A stretch of DNA of 64,000 nucleotides from Candidatus Denitrolinea symbiosum (GTDB lineage Bacteria; Chloroflexota; Anaerolineae; Anaerolineales; Villigracilaceae): assembly GCA_017312345.1 (NCBI GenBank), contig BLAA01000001.1, positions 1,178,001-1,242,000 of the forward strand, read 5' to 3'. Numbering within the stretch: the first letter of the stretch is position 1; the number at the start of each line of letters is the position of its first letter. The notes under the pieces were generated by a model, which did no database searches, was not told where the DNA came from, and saw only the letters and a list, made by a program, of their open reading frames with translations. Shown piece after piece: positions 41,683-50,085 of this stretch. Both the position numbers and the translations under genes were made by a program.

Positions 41683-42356
41683 TTCGATGTCCTTTCTGCG
41701 CTGCTTACAAATTGTGACTCTGTCTTGCGTAAACCGTATTCCATCACATAGAGCATTTTGTCAATTTTTTCCTGTGTCTTCGCGGAGCGCACCCATTTCA
41801 TGATGTCGTTCTGTTTCATGCCTTCGTAGATGATAAATGCGCTGATGGCGTTGCTCCAGGTTTCCATGATCAGCACGGCCAGGTCTACATCCACACTCGG
41901 GTCAACCTCGCCGTTCTTCATCGCCTGTTCGATCATCGCTTTCATGGCTTTCGTGCTTCTCTCGCGCAGGTCGGAAAACGTCTGCCCGTAATACATCCCT
42001 TCGGCGAACAACACGCGGCTGACGGCTTGCGCGAGCAGGGGATGGGACGTGTTGAACTCCATGCCCGCCTTGATCATCCAGCGAAAATACTGGAAGGTAT
42101 CCATGTTCCCCTTCGGCGGGCGTTTATCCTTGAAGAACTCCATCTTCTCCTGCTCGATCACACTGAGCAGGTGCATGAACACATCCTGCTTGTCCTTGAA
42201 ATACTGATAGAAACTTCCCTTGGCAATGCCGCTGTTGGCGACAATGCGGTTGATGGACGCGGCTTCAAAACCGTACTCGGCAAATTCGTCCACGGCGGCG
42301 TTGACAATTTTTTTGCGTTTCTCTTCGGGGAGGTTGAAAAAGGTTGGCTTGGGCAT
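41679..42356 (-). CDS. TetR family repressor of the export operon
   Basis: The protein begins MPKPTFFNLPEEKRKKIVNAAVDEFAEYGFEAASINRIVANSGIAKGSFYQYFKDKQDVF, the TetR helix-turn-helix, followed by an all-helical ligand domain (225 residues). The ATG at 42356 is chosen because the upstream ATG (42377) lies inside the operator, which must be mostly untranslated. A promoter and a 34-bp palindrome directly upstream point to autoregulation; co-transcription with the permease, ATPase and HlyD genes suggests it controls the whole operon. The inducer is unknown. Confidence 0.92.
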   Translation of the reverse strand: MPKPTFFNLPEEKRKKIVNAAVDEFAEYGFEAASINRIVANSGIAKGSFYQYFKDKQDVFMHLLSVIEQEKMEFFKDKRPPKGNMDTFQYFRWMIKAGMEFNTSHPLLAQAVSRVLFAEGMYYGQTFSDLRERSTKAMKAMIEQAMKNGEVDPSVDVDLAVLIMETWSNAISAFIIYEGMKQNDIMKWVRSAKTQEKIDKMLYVMEYGLRKTESQFVSSAERTSK

Positions 42357-42360
42357 AAAT

Positions 42361-42394
42361 TGTGACCTGCTGGTCATGTGACCATCAGGTCACA
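42361..42394 (-). promoter_or_regulatory. TetR operator palindrome
   Basis: Arms TGTGACCTGCTGGTCA and TGACCATCAGGTCACA (one mismatch) around a central TG. It starts at the last base of the -10 box and covers the transcription start, a blocking position. Confidence 0.85.
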
Positions 42395-42421
42395 TTATAG
42401 GACGGTTGCCCCCCGTGTCAA
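42394..42421 (-). promoter_or_regulatory. Promoter of the TetR-ABC export operon
   Basis: On the minus strand TTGACA (42421-42416), 16 bp, TATAAT (42399-42394): consensus hexamers. The operator lies immediately downstream. Confidence 0.88.
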
Positions 42422-42505
42422 TGGTGATGAATTTAATTTGTAGGGGCAGACCTATGTGTCTACCCTGGTGAACACGCGGCCATAGGCGAACACGCAGGTT
42501 CACCC

Positions 42506-43309
42506 CTACCATCCCCCCATTACCAATCTCCATTTACCAATTACCATCCTCGCCACCGGCCCCGCCCGCCAAAATGCGACCGCGGCCATGCCATGCGCCA
42601 ACACCGCGAACAGCGGCGGAGTCTCCAGCGTGTAATACGTCCAGCACTCGCGCGTGGTGCCCCAGAGTTCGAGAAAGTACCCCAGTCCCGCGCCCGCGAC
42701 GAAGGTCAGGAAGGCGAAACGATAATCCGTCGGCGTGAGGATGAGAAGCACACACAGCGTCAACGAAAGCCAGGTATACGATTTGTCGAATGTCGGGGAA
42801 ACGAAAGCCACCATCAAAATCATGAACGAGCCGAAAGTCATCCAATAGAGCATTTTGAAAAGAAGCGAATCCCCTTCGTGAATCTTTCTGGCCTTCGTGT
42901 TTAAAAAAGAAAGCAGCCGCGTAATCCGATCAATCGAAAGACTCGCGATCGGCCAGGCGGGGATGATCCACAGCGGCGGACGTTCGGCGGTGTAGTAATG
43001 CCAGAGATTCGTCTGCGTGCCCCAACTCTCGATGGCGAGTCCGCCGCAGATTCCCACGAAGACGATCAGCGCGTCGGTCTTTAAGTCCGCGCGGGCGACG
43101 ATGGTCAGCGACATGAAGGCGAAGATGCCGAGCAGCAGCCAGTCGAGGTAACGCCACCATTCGCCGTCCCAGTCAATGTACGCAAGGACTTCCTCTGCCA
43201 GCGGCCACCAGATGTAAACGATCAGGAAAATGACGAGGAAAAAACCGCCCAGCAAAATGGACGAGTCGCGCGTCCAAAATCGCGGGCGGGGAGCGTTGGG
43301 AGATTCCAT
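42506..43309 (-). CDS. Multi-span membrane protein with internal duplication
   Basis: The 267-residue protein has about seven hydrophobic spans and belongs to no family I recognise. Two segments repeat: [25 protein letters not shown] (about residue 89) and [25 protein letters not shown] (about 210), so it probably arose by duplication of a half with an E-x-WGT...W-x-YYT-x-E-x-PPL motif. The last residues ([10 protein letters not shown]) are encoded by a heptamer repeat at 42510-42548, and a middle loop ([12 protein letters not shown]) by a CCTTCGTG-type repeat, both signs of repeat invasion. Confidence 0.7.
   Translation of the reverse strand: MESPNAPRPRFWTRDSSILLGGFFLVIFLIVYIWWPLAEEVLAYIDWDGEWWRYLDWLLLGIFAFMSLTIVARADLKTDALIVFVGICGGLAIESWGTQTNLWHYYTAERPPLWIIPAWPIASLSIDRITRLLSFLNTKARKIHEGDSLLFKMLYWMTFGSFMILMVAFVSPTFDKSYTWLSLTLCVLLILTPTDYRFAFLTFVAGAGLGYFLELWGTTRECWTYYTLETPPLFAVLAHGMAAVAFWRAGPVARMVIGKWRLVMGGW
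42510..42548 (+). repeat. Heptamer repeat at the end of membrane protein gene
   Basis: ATTACCA and related heptamers encode the C-terminal residues of the minus-strand membrane protein. Confidence 0.6.
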
Positions 43310-43331
43310 ACGCGAATTATAGCCCCAATCG

Positions 43332-43360
43332 TTGACGTTTTTCCCCTCCTCGTCTACACT
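43332..43360 (+). promoter_or_regulatory. comM promoter, leaderless
   Basis: TTGACG (43332-43337), 17 bp, TACACT (43355-43360), with the ATG only 6 bp further on. The message should start at or next to the start codon. Confidence 0.7.
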
Positions 43361-43366
43361 TCGCCC

Positions 43367-44422
43367 ATGCTTGCACGCATCTACTCCTGCGCGGTGGTGG
43401 GACTCGAAGGCGTCATCGTCGAAGTCGAGGTGGATACCACGCAGGGCTGGCCCGGCATGGATCTCGTCGGACTGCCGGACGCGGCGGTGAAAGAGTCCGC
43501 GGCCCGCGTCCAGACGGCGATCCGCAACGCGGGGCTGCCCTATCCGCGCGAACGCGTCGTCGTCAACCTCGCGCCGGCCTCGGTGCGCAAGGAAGGTCCC
43601 GCCTACGATTTACCCATCGCCCTTGGCATTGTGATGATGCAGGGCAACCTCAATCCCGAAATCGTCAAAGACGCGCTGGTCATCGGCGAACTGTCGCTGG
43701 ATGGAATCGTCCGCCACGCGCGCGGCGTCCTGCCGATGGCCGCCGCGGCGCGCCAGCACGGCTTCAAGCGCATCTTCGTCTCCGAGCAGGACGCGCCCGA
43801 AGCCGCGTTGATCCCCGACCTGGAAGTCTACCCGATCAACACGCTCTCGGCTCTCTACGGACATTTGGCGGGGTTCCGCCGCCTCGAGCCGTACCAGCCT
43901 TCCGGCGAAGAACCTGAACCGCTCTACGTCCCCACTGACTTTGCAGAGGTTAAGGGACAGGAGCACGTCAAGCGCGCGTTGGAGGTGGCCGCGGCCGGCG
44001 GTCATAATTGTCTTCTGGTCGGCTCGCCGGGCGGAGGCAAAACGCTGATGGCGCGCGCCATGCCGGGCATCCTGCCGGAGATGAGCCTGGACGAAGCGCT
44101 GGAGGTCACGAAGATCTATTCGATTGCCGATCAACTCCCCGCGGGGATGCCGCTCATCCGTCACCGACCGTTCCGCGCGCCGCACCACACCATCAGTCAC
44201 GCGGGACTCGTGGGCGGCGGAAACATCCCCAAGCCGGGAGAGATTTCCCTCGCGCATCGCGGCGTCCTGTTCCTCGACGAACTTCCTGAATTCAGTTCGC
44301 GCGTTCTGGAGGTGCTGCGCCAGCCGCTGGAGGATAAGGTGGTCACCATCAGCCGCGCCAAAGGCTCGTTGACGTTTTCCGCCAATTTTCAATTGGTGGG
44401 AGGGATGAACCCCTGCCCTTAG
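43367..44422 (+). pseudogene. comM: comM (yifB), 5' part, split by integrative element
   Basis: The first 349 residues match ComM/YifB, the Mg-chelatase-like AAA+ helicase used in natural transformation: [48 protein letters not shown], Walker [20 protein letters not shown] and [23 protein letters not shown]. Family members are about 500 residues. The frame breaks exactly in the conserved motif GGMNPCP(CG), where it meets TAGGGGTATAC of the integrative element. The 3' part is not in the window and should lie beyond the right end of the element. Two foreign codons (Leu? none) are not added: the stop follows the CP codons. Confidence 0.93.
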
Positions 44423-46187
44423 GGGTATACACAATTGACCCATCTTCGGGATTAGTTGTGCCCTGATCACCAAGAACGGGTTGAGGATTATTTTCGGAGT
44501 TATCAAACAGATATTGCCCTTTGATGACACCTTCAATTTCAAACCATCCTTCATTAGCATTTAGAGTTATCTTTTCAACAATCGTATGGATAATTTTCTG
44601 TCGAACATCAAAGGGGGCATCGAAAACCAATCCGCTTCTTGCAGCATTTTGGCAAAGCGCAAGTATTTCTTGCTTTCTTTCTTCAAACTGATCAACCGTC
44701 ATCAAACCTTCAGCTAGCTGATCAATTTCAGTTTGCAGTTTTTGCAGTTGACTCGTTATAAGACTACGATGTTCGGCATATTCATTTTCATCAAATGCAT
44801 CCGCCAGATAAGCTTTATACAACTGCTCATCTTCTAGTTTTAGCTCCCTGATCTGACTTTCCAGATAATCAATTTGATTTCTGGTTTGTTCATTCTGCTC
44901 GCTGGCAAATTCTTTTTCGAGTGCCTCAATCATGATGTCAGGATAAAGCAAAACCTCATAGATTACAGACCAAACAGCCTGATCCAGTTTTCTTGTGGAA
45001 ATTTGCTTTTGATTACACCCAATCTCTTCTATTATTACCGGTACACGTCCCTTTCTACCAGCGCAACGATAATTGGAAAACAGATACTCTGTTTCTTTTT
45101 TTCTTCCGAATTTCTTCTTGAATTCGCCGAAATAGCTATAACCACAAGTGGTGCAATTAATGAGACCCGTAAGCAAAAATGGAGTCTTGGGTTCTCGCCG
45201 CCCCAGATTCTTAGCAACGATTTCGTTTGCTCTTTCCCAATCTTCTGGATCAACGATAGCTGGCACAGGCACGATAATCCACTCCTCGGGAGGGCGTTGA
45301 ATTTTTCGTGTTACTGTTTTCCCTGTTGATTCCGTAAGACTCCGGGGATTGGATGTTGCGGATATTTTCACCTCGATGCTACGGTGCGCGATGAATTCCC
45401 CTTTATACAGGGACCGCTTGACGATCAGCTCTATCATTTTCGGTTCCCAATGCGTAAATCGCTTGGGAGGTCGATATTGCCCTTCGAGCATGATTGCAAT
45501 TCGCCGCAGAGGAACGCCTTCCAACACCTTTCGATAAATATAACGAATCACCTCGGCTTCATCTTCGCGAATGCCATAATGGGTATCCTTCTTGGCAGTC
45601 GGCCCTTCATTTCCAAAGGAATCAACAAATTTATATCCATACGCGGGGGTCTTTGCAGTGACCCGCCCGCTCTTCGCCTTGAGGATGCTCCCCTGCGCCA
45701 TGCGCTGCTTGGCTTGTTCCATGCCATCCTGCGCCACCGCCCCCATCACCACGCGCTCAATACGCGAGGAAAATTGTTTCCAGAAGATGGTCTGAAGTCC
45801 AAACTGTTTCATCTCATCGAGCAAATATCCCTGATGCCAATCCGCGTTCCTGGAGAGCCGATCCAAATGCTCAATCACCACTGCATGCGCCTTGCGTTTC
45901 TCCAAACGATATTCCTTGCGGAGGCGGGAGAGTTCCGGACGTTCCACAAACTCAAACCCAGAGTCATCATCGGCAAAGACATATTCCCAAGGAATCTTCA
46001 ATCGACGATCCAAGGCTGCCTCATGGATATGTTGAATTTGACGAGGTAGTCCCGAACGGCCTTCCTCAGCCTGCCCCGAGGAGGAGACGCGCAGATACGC
46101 GTAGGCCAGTTCGCCATTCGGATGCCCGAGCGCATCATTGATCGCCAGCATGTCAAATTCGGTTTTGAAGAACCTGGGAGTAGGCAT
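44349..46187 (-). CDS. Large serine recombinase 1 (att-proximal integrase)
   Basis: The 612-residue protein has a resolvase domain ([23 protein letters not shown] with the catalytic Ser, [11 protein letters not shown] with Arg), a recombinase domain, a zinc ribbon (NCTTCGYSY...RCAG...IGC) and a coiled-coil region. It is the likely integrase, being next to the junction. Its last 23 codons (from KGRGSSLPP) lie in comM DNA read backward, so the C-terminus changes with integration state. Its DNA is more AT-rich than that of recombinase 2. About half of its residues appear shared with recombinase 2. Confidence 0.92.
   Translation of the reverse strand: MPTPRFFKTEFDMLAINDALGHPNGELAYAYLRVSSSGQAEEGRSGLPRQIQHIHEAALDRRLKIPWEYVFADDDSGFEFVERPELSRLRKEYRLEKRKAHAVVIEHLDRLSRNADWHQGYLLDEMKQFGLQTIFWKQFSSRIERVVMGAVAQDGMEQAKQRMAQGSILKAKSGRVTAKTPAYGYKFVDSFGNEGPTAKKDTHYGIREDEAEVIRYIYRKVLEGVPLRRIAIMLEGQYRPPKRFTHWEPKMIELIVKRSLYKGEFIAHRSIEVKISATSNPRSLTESTGKTVTRKIQRPPEEWIIVPVPAIVDPEDWERANEIVAKNLGRREPKTPFLLTGLINCTTCGYSYFGEFKKKFGRKKETEYLFSNYRCAGRKGRVPVIIEEIGCNQKQISTRKLDQAVWSVIYEVLLYPDIMIEALEKEFASEQNEQTRNQIDYLESQIRELKLEDEQLYKAYLADAFDENEYAEHRSLITSQLQKLQTEIDQLAEGLMTVDQFEERKQEILALCQNAARSGLVFDAPFDVRQKIIHTIVEKITLNANEGWFEIEGVIKGQYLFDNSENNPQPVLGDQGTTNPEDGSIVYTPKGRGSSLPPIENWRKTSTSLWRG
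44405..44424. other. Left attachment junction (attL) in comM
   Basis: The comM reading frame is intact up to CCCTGCCCT and departs from the family at the following bases. The element begins at about 44411-44420; the exact crossover cannot be set without the other junction. Confidence 0.7.
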
Positions 46188-46248
46188 TGTCGCCTCGTCT
46201 TGGTATCGAAATGAGAATAATGAGGAAACTCAGGGAACCGCGACCTGA

Positions 46249-47997
46249 TCAACGGGATCGCATGATCCGGGGAGAGCGTGGAGGATGACGGGTTTCTGGA
46301 TTTTCGAACAAGGGATATCGCCCGTGGATCACGCCTTCCAATTCGAACCAACCGTCGTTCACATTTAGAATGACCTTTTCAAGGATCGTTTTGAGGATGT
46401 TGCGTTTCACATCAGGAGGAGCGTTGTAAGCCAGACCACTGGCCGTCGCATGCCGGCAGATCGTCAGGATCTCCTGCTTGCGCGCCTCGAAACGCTCCGG
46501 GCTGATCACAGTCTCATTTAATTGCAGAAGCTCGGCAGAAAGCCGTTGCTGATTTTCCTTGATCAATTTTCGACGCCCGGCATATTCCACTTCATTGAAG
46601 ACCCCGGCCAGGTAGGCCTTGTAGAGCTTGTCATCCTCGATTTTCATGGCATGAATTTGATTCTCCAGATAAGCGATCTGCCGGGCAGTCTGTTCGTTAT
46701 GATCGCCCTCGAATTCCCGTTCAAGGGATGCAATGAGAATATCGGGATCCAACAGCACCGGATACACCAATTTCCAGATGGCCGCTTCCAGTATGCGATT
46801 GGAGATATTCCCCTGATCGCAACCGATTTTTTCCTGGATGAGTTTCGGATATCCCGAGTTCCGGGAGGAACAACAATACCAGCTCGTGCAAAGCGGTTGG
46901 CCACTCTTGCCCGTGCGCTTCCGGCGATGCCCCACATAACTGTGGTTGCAGGTGGCGCACTTGACCAGCCCCGTAAGCAGGTAGGATTCCTTGCCATTCC
47001 TGGAACTCATTTGGGAATTCTTTTGCAACACCACATTAGCCAGTTCCCAGTCTTGCACAGAAACAATGGCGGGAACCGGCACGGATATCCATTCCTCCGC
47101 CGGACGTGGCACCTTGCGAACGATGGTTCTTACCGCCGTACCGGTGATGCCTGTATTCTGTGAACTCACCGGCACCTTGACCTGTTTCATGTTGTGGGCA
47201 ATGTATTCCCCTTTGTAAACCGCCTTTTTCAGAATGAGAGCAATGATGGTGGAATCCCAGCAGGTGTAACGTTTGGGAGGCGGATACAGTTGATCCAAGA
47301 GTACCGCAATCTTCCGCAAGCTGTTCCCCTCGATCACGAGCTGGTAGATATGCCGGACGGCCCGCGCTTCCTCCTCCTTGATTGCATAATGGGTATCTTT
47401 CTTCGCGGTCTCGCCCTCCCGCCCGAGGGAATCCACTAGCCTGTACCCAAAGGCCGGCGTGCGGGCGGTAACCCGTCCGCTGCGGGCTTTGTGAATGTTG
47501 CCCTCCGCCATGCGCTGCTTGGCCTGTTCCATGCCGTCCTGGGCAATGGCGCCCATCACGGCGCGCTCGATGCGGGAGGTGAACTCCTTCCAAAAAAATG
47601 CACGCACCCCGAATTGTTTCATCTCGTCCAAAAGGTAGCCTTGATGCCAGTCGGCATTGCGGGACAAACGGTCCAGGTGTTCGATCACCACCGCATTCGC
47701 CCGCCGGCGTCCATTTTTATATTCCTGACGCAGATGTGAGAGGGCTGGACGATCGGAAAATTCAAAGCCGGAGTCGTCATCGGCAAACAGGAACTCCCAC
47801 GGGATCTTCAAGCCATGCTTCATGGCCGCCTCATGCACATTCATGATCTGCCGCGGCAGACCCGAGCGGCCTTCGTCCGCCTGGCCGGCGGAGGAGACGC
47901 GCACATAGCCGTAGGCCAATTCGCCATTGGGGTGGCCGATGGCGTTGTCAGTGGCCAGGGCATCAAATTCGGTTTTGAAAAATTTCGGGATAGACAT
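46249..47997 (-). CDS. Large serine recombinase 2
   Basis: A 582-residue paralogue of recombinase 1, with [34 protein letters not shown], and a zinc ribbon (KCATCNHSY...CTSWYCC...IGC). Both start with the unusual extension [29 protein letters not shown] before the resolvase fold. Two tandem co-directional large recombinases recall CcrA/CcrB of staphylococcal cassettes, where both take part in movement. A promoter with inverted repeats lies upstream (48058-48087). The gap to recombinase 1 is 61 bp. Confidence 0.92.
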   Translation of the reverse strand: MSIPKFFKTEFDALATDNAIGHPNGELAYGYVRVSSAGQADEGRSGLPRQIMNVHEAAMKHGLKIPWEFLFADDDSGFEFSDRPALSHLRQEYKNGRRRANAVVIEHLDRLSRNADWHQGYLLDEMKQFGVRAFFWKEFTSRIERAVMGAIAQDGMEQAKQRMAEGNIHKARSGRVTARTPAFGYRLVDSLGREGETAKKDTHYAIKEEEARAVRHIYQLVIEGNSLRKIAVLLDQLYPPPKRYTCWDSTIIALILKKAVYKGEYIAHNMKQVKVPVSSQNTGITGTAVRTIVRKVPRPAEEWISVPVPAIVSVQDWELANVVLQKNSQMSSRNGKESYLLTGLVKCATCNHSYVGHRRKRTGKSGQPLCTSWYCCSSRNSGYPKLIQEKIGCDQGNISNRILEAAIWKLVYPVLLDPDILIASLEREFEGDHNEQTARQIAYLENQIHAMKIEDDKLYKAYLAGVFNEVEYAGRRKLIKENQQRLSAELLQLNETVISPERFEARKQEILTICRHATASGLAYNAPPDVKRNILKTILEKVILNVNDGWFELEGVIHGRYPLFENPETRHPPRSPRIMRSR

Positions 47998-48057
47998 CAG
48001 AACCTCGAGGGATTAAGTGCATCCGTGCAGTATGGGATTTGGGGTGATACTGTCAAT

Positions 48058-48087
48058 ATTATATCACTAGACAAATGATATTGTCAC
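48058..48087 (-). promoter_or_regulatory. Recombinase operon promoter with inverted repeats
   Basis: On the minus strand GTGACA (48087-48082), 18 bp, TATAAT (48063-48058). Sequences TGATATTGTCA and TGTCAATATTATATCA in opposite orientation overlap both hexamers and may be operators. Confidence 0.6.
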
Positions 48088-48129
48088 GAATTGGGAATAA
48101 AAAAAACGACGGGCTGGTGGATCCAGGGA

Positions 48130-48420
48130 TTACTTGTTCATATGCCGGTAGATGGTCCGGACCGAGACGTGGAATTTCTTCGCCAGATCTGATGGCGTTT
48201 TGCCATCTTTCGCCATATAACGGATCTCGCGAATTTGGTCGGGGGTCAGCTTATAGTTGCCCTGCGGACGTTTCTCGAATTTCTCCAGGTCTCGCATGGC
48301 GATCAGCCAGTCCCGTCCCAATTTGACCGCAGGCAGGCGGCCGCTGTGGATCAAGGCCAGCACACGCTGCGGCGTGACGCCCAGAAATTCGCTGGCCTGT
48401 TGGGTGGTGAGAGGATCCAT
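48130..48420 (-). CDS. Two-HTH protein, excisionase-like
   Basis: The 96-residue protein starts TTQQASEFLGVTPQRVLALIHSGRLPAVKLGRDWLI, an excisionase/MerR-like winged helix domain, and ends LTPDQIREIRYMAKDGKTPSDLAKKFHVSVRTIYRHMNK, a helix-turn-helix like that of Hin/resolvase C-terminal domains. Small two-domain DNA-binding proteins next to large serine recombinases can act as direction factors (RDFs) or regulators. It points toward the recombinases on the same strand, 133 bp upstream of them. Confidence 0.75.
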   Translation of the reverse strand: MDPLTTQQASEFLGVTPQRVLALIHSGRLPAVKLGRDWLIAMRDLEKFEKRPQGNYKLTPDQIREIRYMAKDGKTPSDLAKKFHVSVRTIYRHMNK

Positions 48421-48429
48421 CGGCCGGAA

Positions 48430-48639
48430 TCATAGCATATCTCCACCGCCAGCGGAGGCCGACACCAGATAATGGATCAGCATCCTCACGGCCGCATCCA
48501 AACGCTGGCGTTGCAACGGCGTCAGGGAGTCCAGGTCGATGGGACAGGGGTTTTGTGTCCCATCGGATTCCGACGCGAGACGTTGAGGCGTCGTCGTATC
48601 CGGCGTTCGGGATGGTTCCGTTATGCGCTTCGGACTCAT
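48430..48639 (-). CDS. Small hypothetical protein of element
   Basis: A 69-residue protein starting MSPKRITEPS with a helical C-terminus (LDSLTPLQRQRLDAAVRMLIHYLVSASAGGG). No family is recognised. An earlier ATG at 48702 gives 90 residues; the shorter form has GGAGACAGGC before it. It starts upstream of the two-HTH gene, 9 bp apart, so the two are probably co-transcribed. Confidence 0.55.
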   Translation of the reverse strand: MSPKRITEPSRTPDTTTPQRLASESDGTQNPCPIDLDSLTPLQRQRLDAAVRMLIHYLVSASAGGGDML

Positions 48640-48975
48640 GCCTGTCTCCTTCCAGAACGAGGGCGGAGCAGGAACAAGAAAATACTTGAGAAGTACCCGC
48701 AAGGGTTGTCAAAATCAGGCATGCGCCTGTTGTATCCCGCGCGATTACGGTTTCTCTACGGTTTGGAGTCCGAACTCCCCTACGAATAAAACCTGTCCGG
48801 GAACGACGCCAAACGCCACACAACAAAGGGTACGATTCGTCCAATTTTATTTCTCGCGGATTGTCACAAAATCTACGGAAAAGCATCCGGTCCAATCAGG
48901 ATGTTCTTCCCTTTACCACTTCCCATCCAAACTCTTAAAATGCCGTTCCAACACTCCCACCTCCGAGGTACTTCC

Positions 48976-49650
48976 ATGAATCATCTGAAACGACTGGGTG
49001 GGCATTATCTAGCATTGATTTTGCTCCTCGTTCTCCTGATCCTCACGCTCACCTGGTTCTACCAATATATTCGTCTCCATTTTGGATCCGAGATCGCGCT
49101 GGTCGCGTTGGCGTTGATCCTGACCGGGGAATTGATCCTGATGACGCGCGGCGCGGTGTACACCTCCCGCATCCATCGCAAGCTCCGCGAGCAGGCGGAC
49201 AACCCCGCTGCCGCTGCCTTCCCCGAGGAAAAACGCAGGCCCATGTTGTTCAAGATCTTCGACATGGATCTTCGTCCAATTGCCATCGCTGTTCCCGAGA
49301 AAACAGAGATGAGCAAGGTGCGCCTGGAAATCCAGAAACTGCTCGACACCCCCAAAAAGCGTAAAGGCAAACAACCGCGTTTCCCGCTGGCTGAAATCCG
49401 CGCTGCCGTGCTGGAATGGGAGCAGCGGGATTCATCTTTTTCTGTTGAAACCCTCGAGGATTTCCTGGGTCGAAAATTTGGCTATGGAACGGATGGCATC
49501 CTGTTGATGTCCGTCTCCACCTTTTACGACTGGCGCCGCCGCACCCTCCAGGAACTCGATCCTCACCGTCCTCCCTCCGATAAGGCCAAACATGTCTCGC
49601 ATCTTTCCCCGTCGGAGCTTTCTTCACGCACGCTTGAATCCAGTTCGTAG
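48976..49650 (+). CDS. Membrane protein of element, two spans
   Basis: A 224-residue protein starting MNHLKRLGGHYLALILLLVLLILTLTWFYQYI, with a second span (IALVALALILTGELILM), then a cytoplasmic part (KRKGKQPRFPLAEIRAAVLEWEQRDSSFSVETLEDFLGRKFGYGTDGILLMSVSTFYDWRRRTLQ) that looks like a small helical domain. No family is recognised. It begins the rightward gene set of the element. The 273 bp to its left show no gene. Its stop is 38 bp before a nested hairpin. Confidence 0.65.
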   Translation: MNHLKRLGGHYLALILLLVLLILTLTWFYQYIRLHFGSEIALVALALILTGELILMTRGAVYTSRIHRKLREQADNPAAAAFPEEKRRPMLFKIFDMDLRPIAIAVPEKTEMSKVRLEIQKLLDTPKKRKGKQPRFPLAEIRAAVLEWEQRDSSFSVETLEDFLGRKFGYGTDGILLMSVSTFYDWRRRTLQELDPHRPPSDKAKHVSHLSPSELSSRTLESSS

Positions 49651-49687
49651 ACCAATCCGGAGTCTAACCCGTAGAGAAACCGTAGCC

Positions 49688-49743
49688 CCAGATGCTACTA
49701 ATGAGCCGCCGACAAAGCGGCTCATTTTATTTCCAGCATCTGG
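49688..49743 (+). terminator. Nested hairpins: terminator within a 9-bp outer stem
   Basis: An inner hairpin (ATGAGCCGC / GCGGCTCAT followed by TTTATTT) lies inside an outer stem CCAGATGCT / AGCATCTGG. The outer stem's 3' arm touches the ribosome site of the next gene. Attenuation of the downstream operon is possible. Confidence 0.6.
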
Positions 49744-49753
49744 AAGGAGAACC

Positions 49754-49954
49754 ATGGCAAAACTCATCATCTACCTGGGCAACCCGGAACGCGATGCCCT
49801 GCACCAACTCGCCCAGCGCGAATTGCGCGCCCCACGCGCCCAGGCTGCGCTCATCATCCGCAACGAACTATCCCGCCTGGGCCTGCTGACGACTTCCTCC
49901 CCTGTGATCCACATGGAGAATCAGGAAGGTCAGTTGCAGGAGGCGCAGCCATGA
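49754..49954 (+). CDS. Small RHH-like hypothetical protein
   Basis: A 66-residue protein MAKLIIYLGNPERDALHQLAQRELRAPRAQAALIIRNELSRLGLL... with a strand followed by two helices, the shape of a ribbon-helix-helix regulator. It follows a GGAAGGAG site and overlaps the next small gene by 4 bp (ATGA). It resembles one block of the ParA partner downstream. Confidence 0.55.
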   Translation: MAKLIIYLGNPERDALHQLAQRELRAPRAQAALIIRNELSRLGLLTTSSPVIHMENQEGQLQEAQP

Positions 49955-50073
49955 ACGATCTGGCCGTTGTGATTCCATGCACCATCCTGGCCGTGCTGGG
50001 CGGGCTGGGCGTCGGCGGGATTCTCTTTATCCTTGCCAAGCACTACGTGAAAAGCCGCATGCGCAGACCATAA
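49951..50073 (+). CDS. Forty-residue single-span membrane protein
   Basis: MNDLAVVIPC then a hydrophobic helix (TILAVLGGLGVGGILFILA) and a basic tail (KHYVKSRMRRP). It is too short for usual gene lists but is coupled to the upstream gene by a 4-bp overlap and followed by parA after 12 bp. Function unknown. Confidence 0.6.
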   Translation: MNDLAVVIPCTILAVLGGLGVGGILFILAKHYVKSRMRRP

Positions 50074-50085
50074 CAGGAATGCGCC

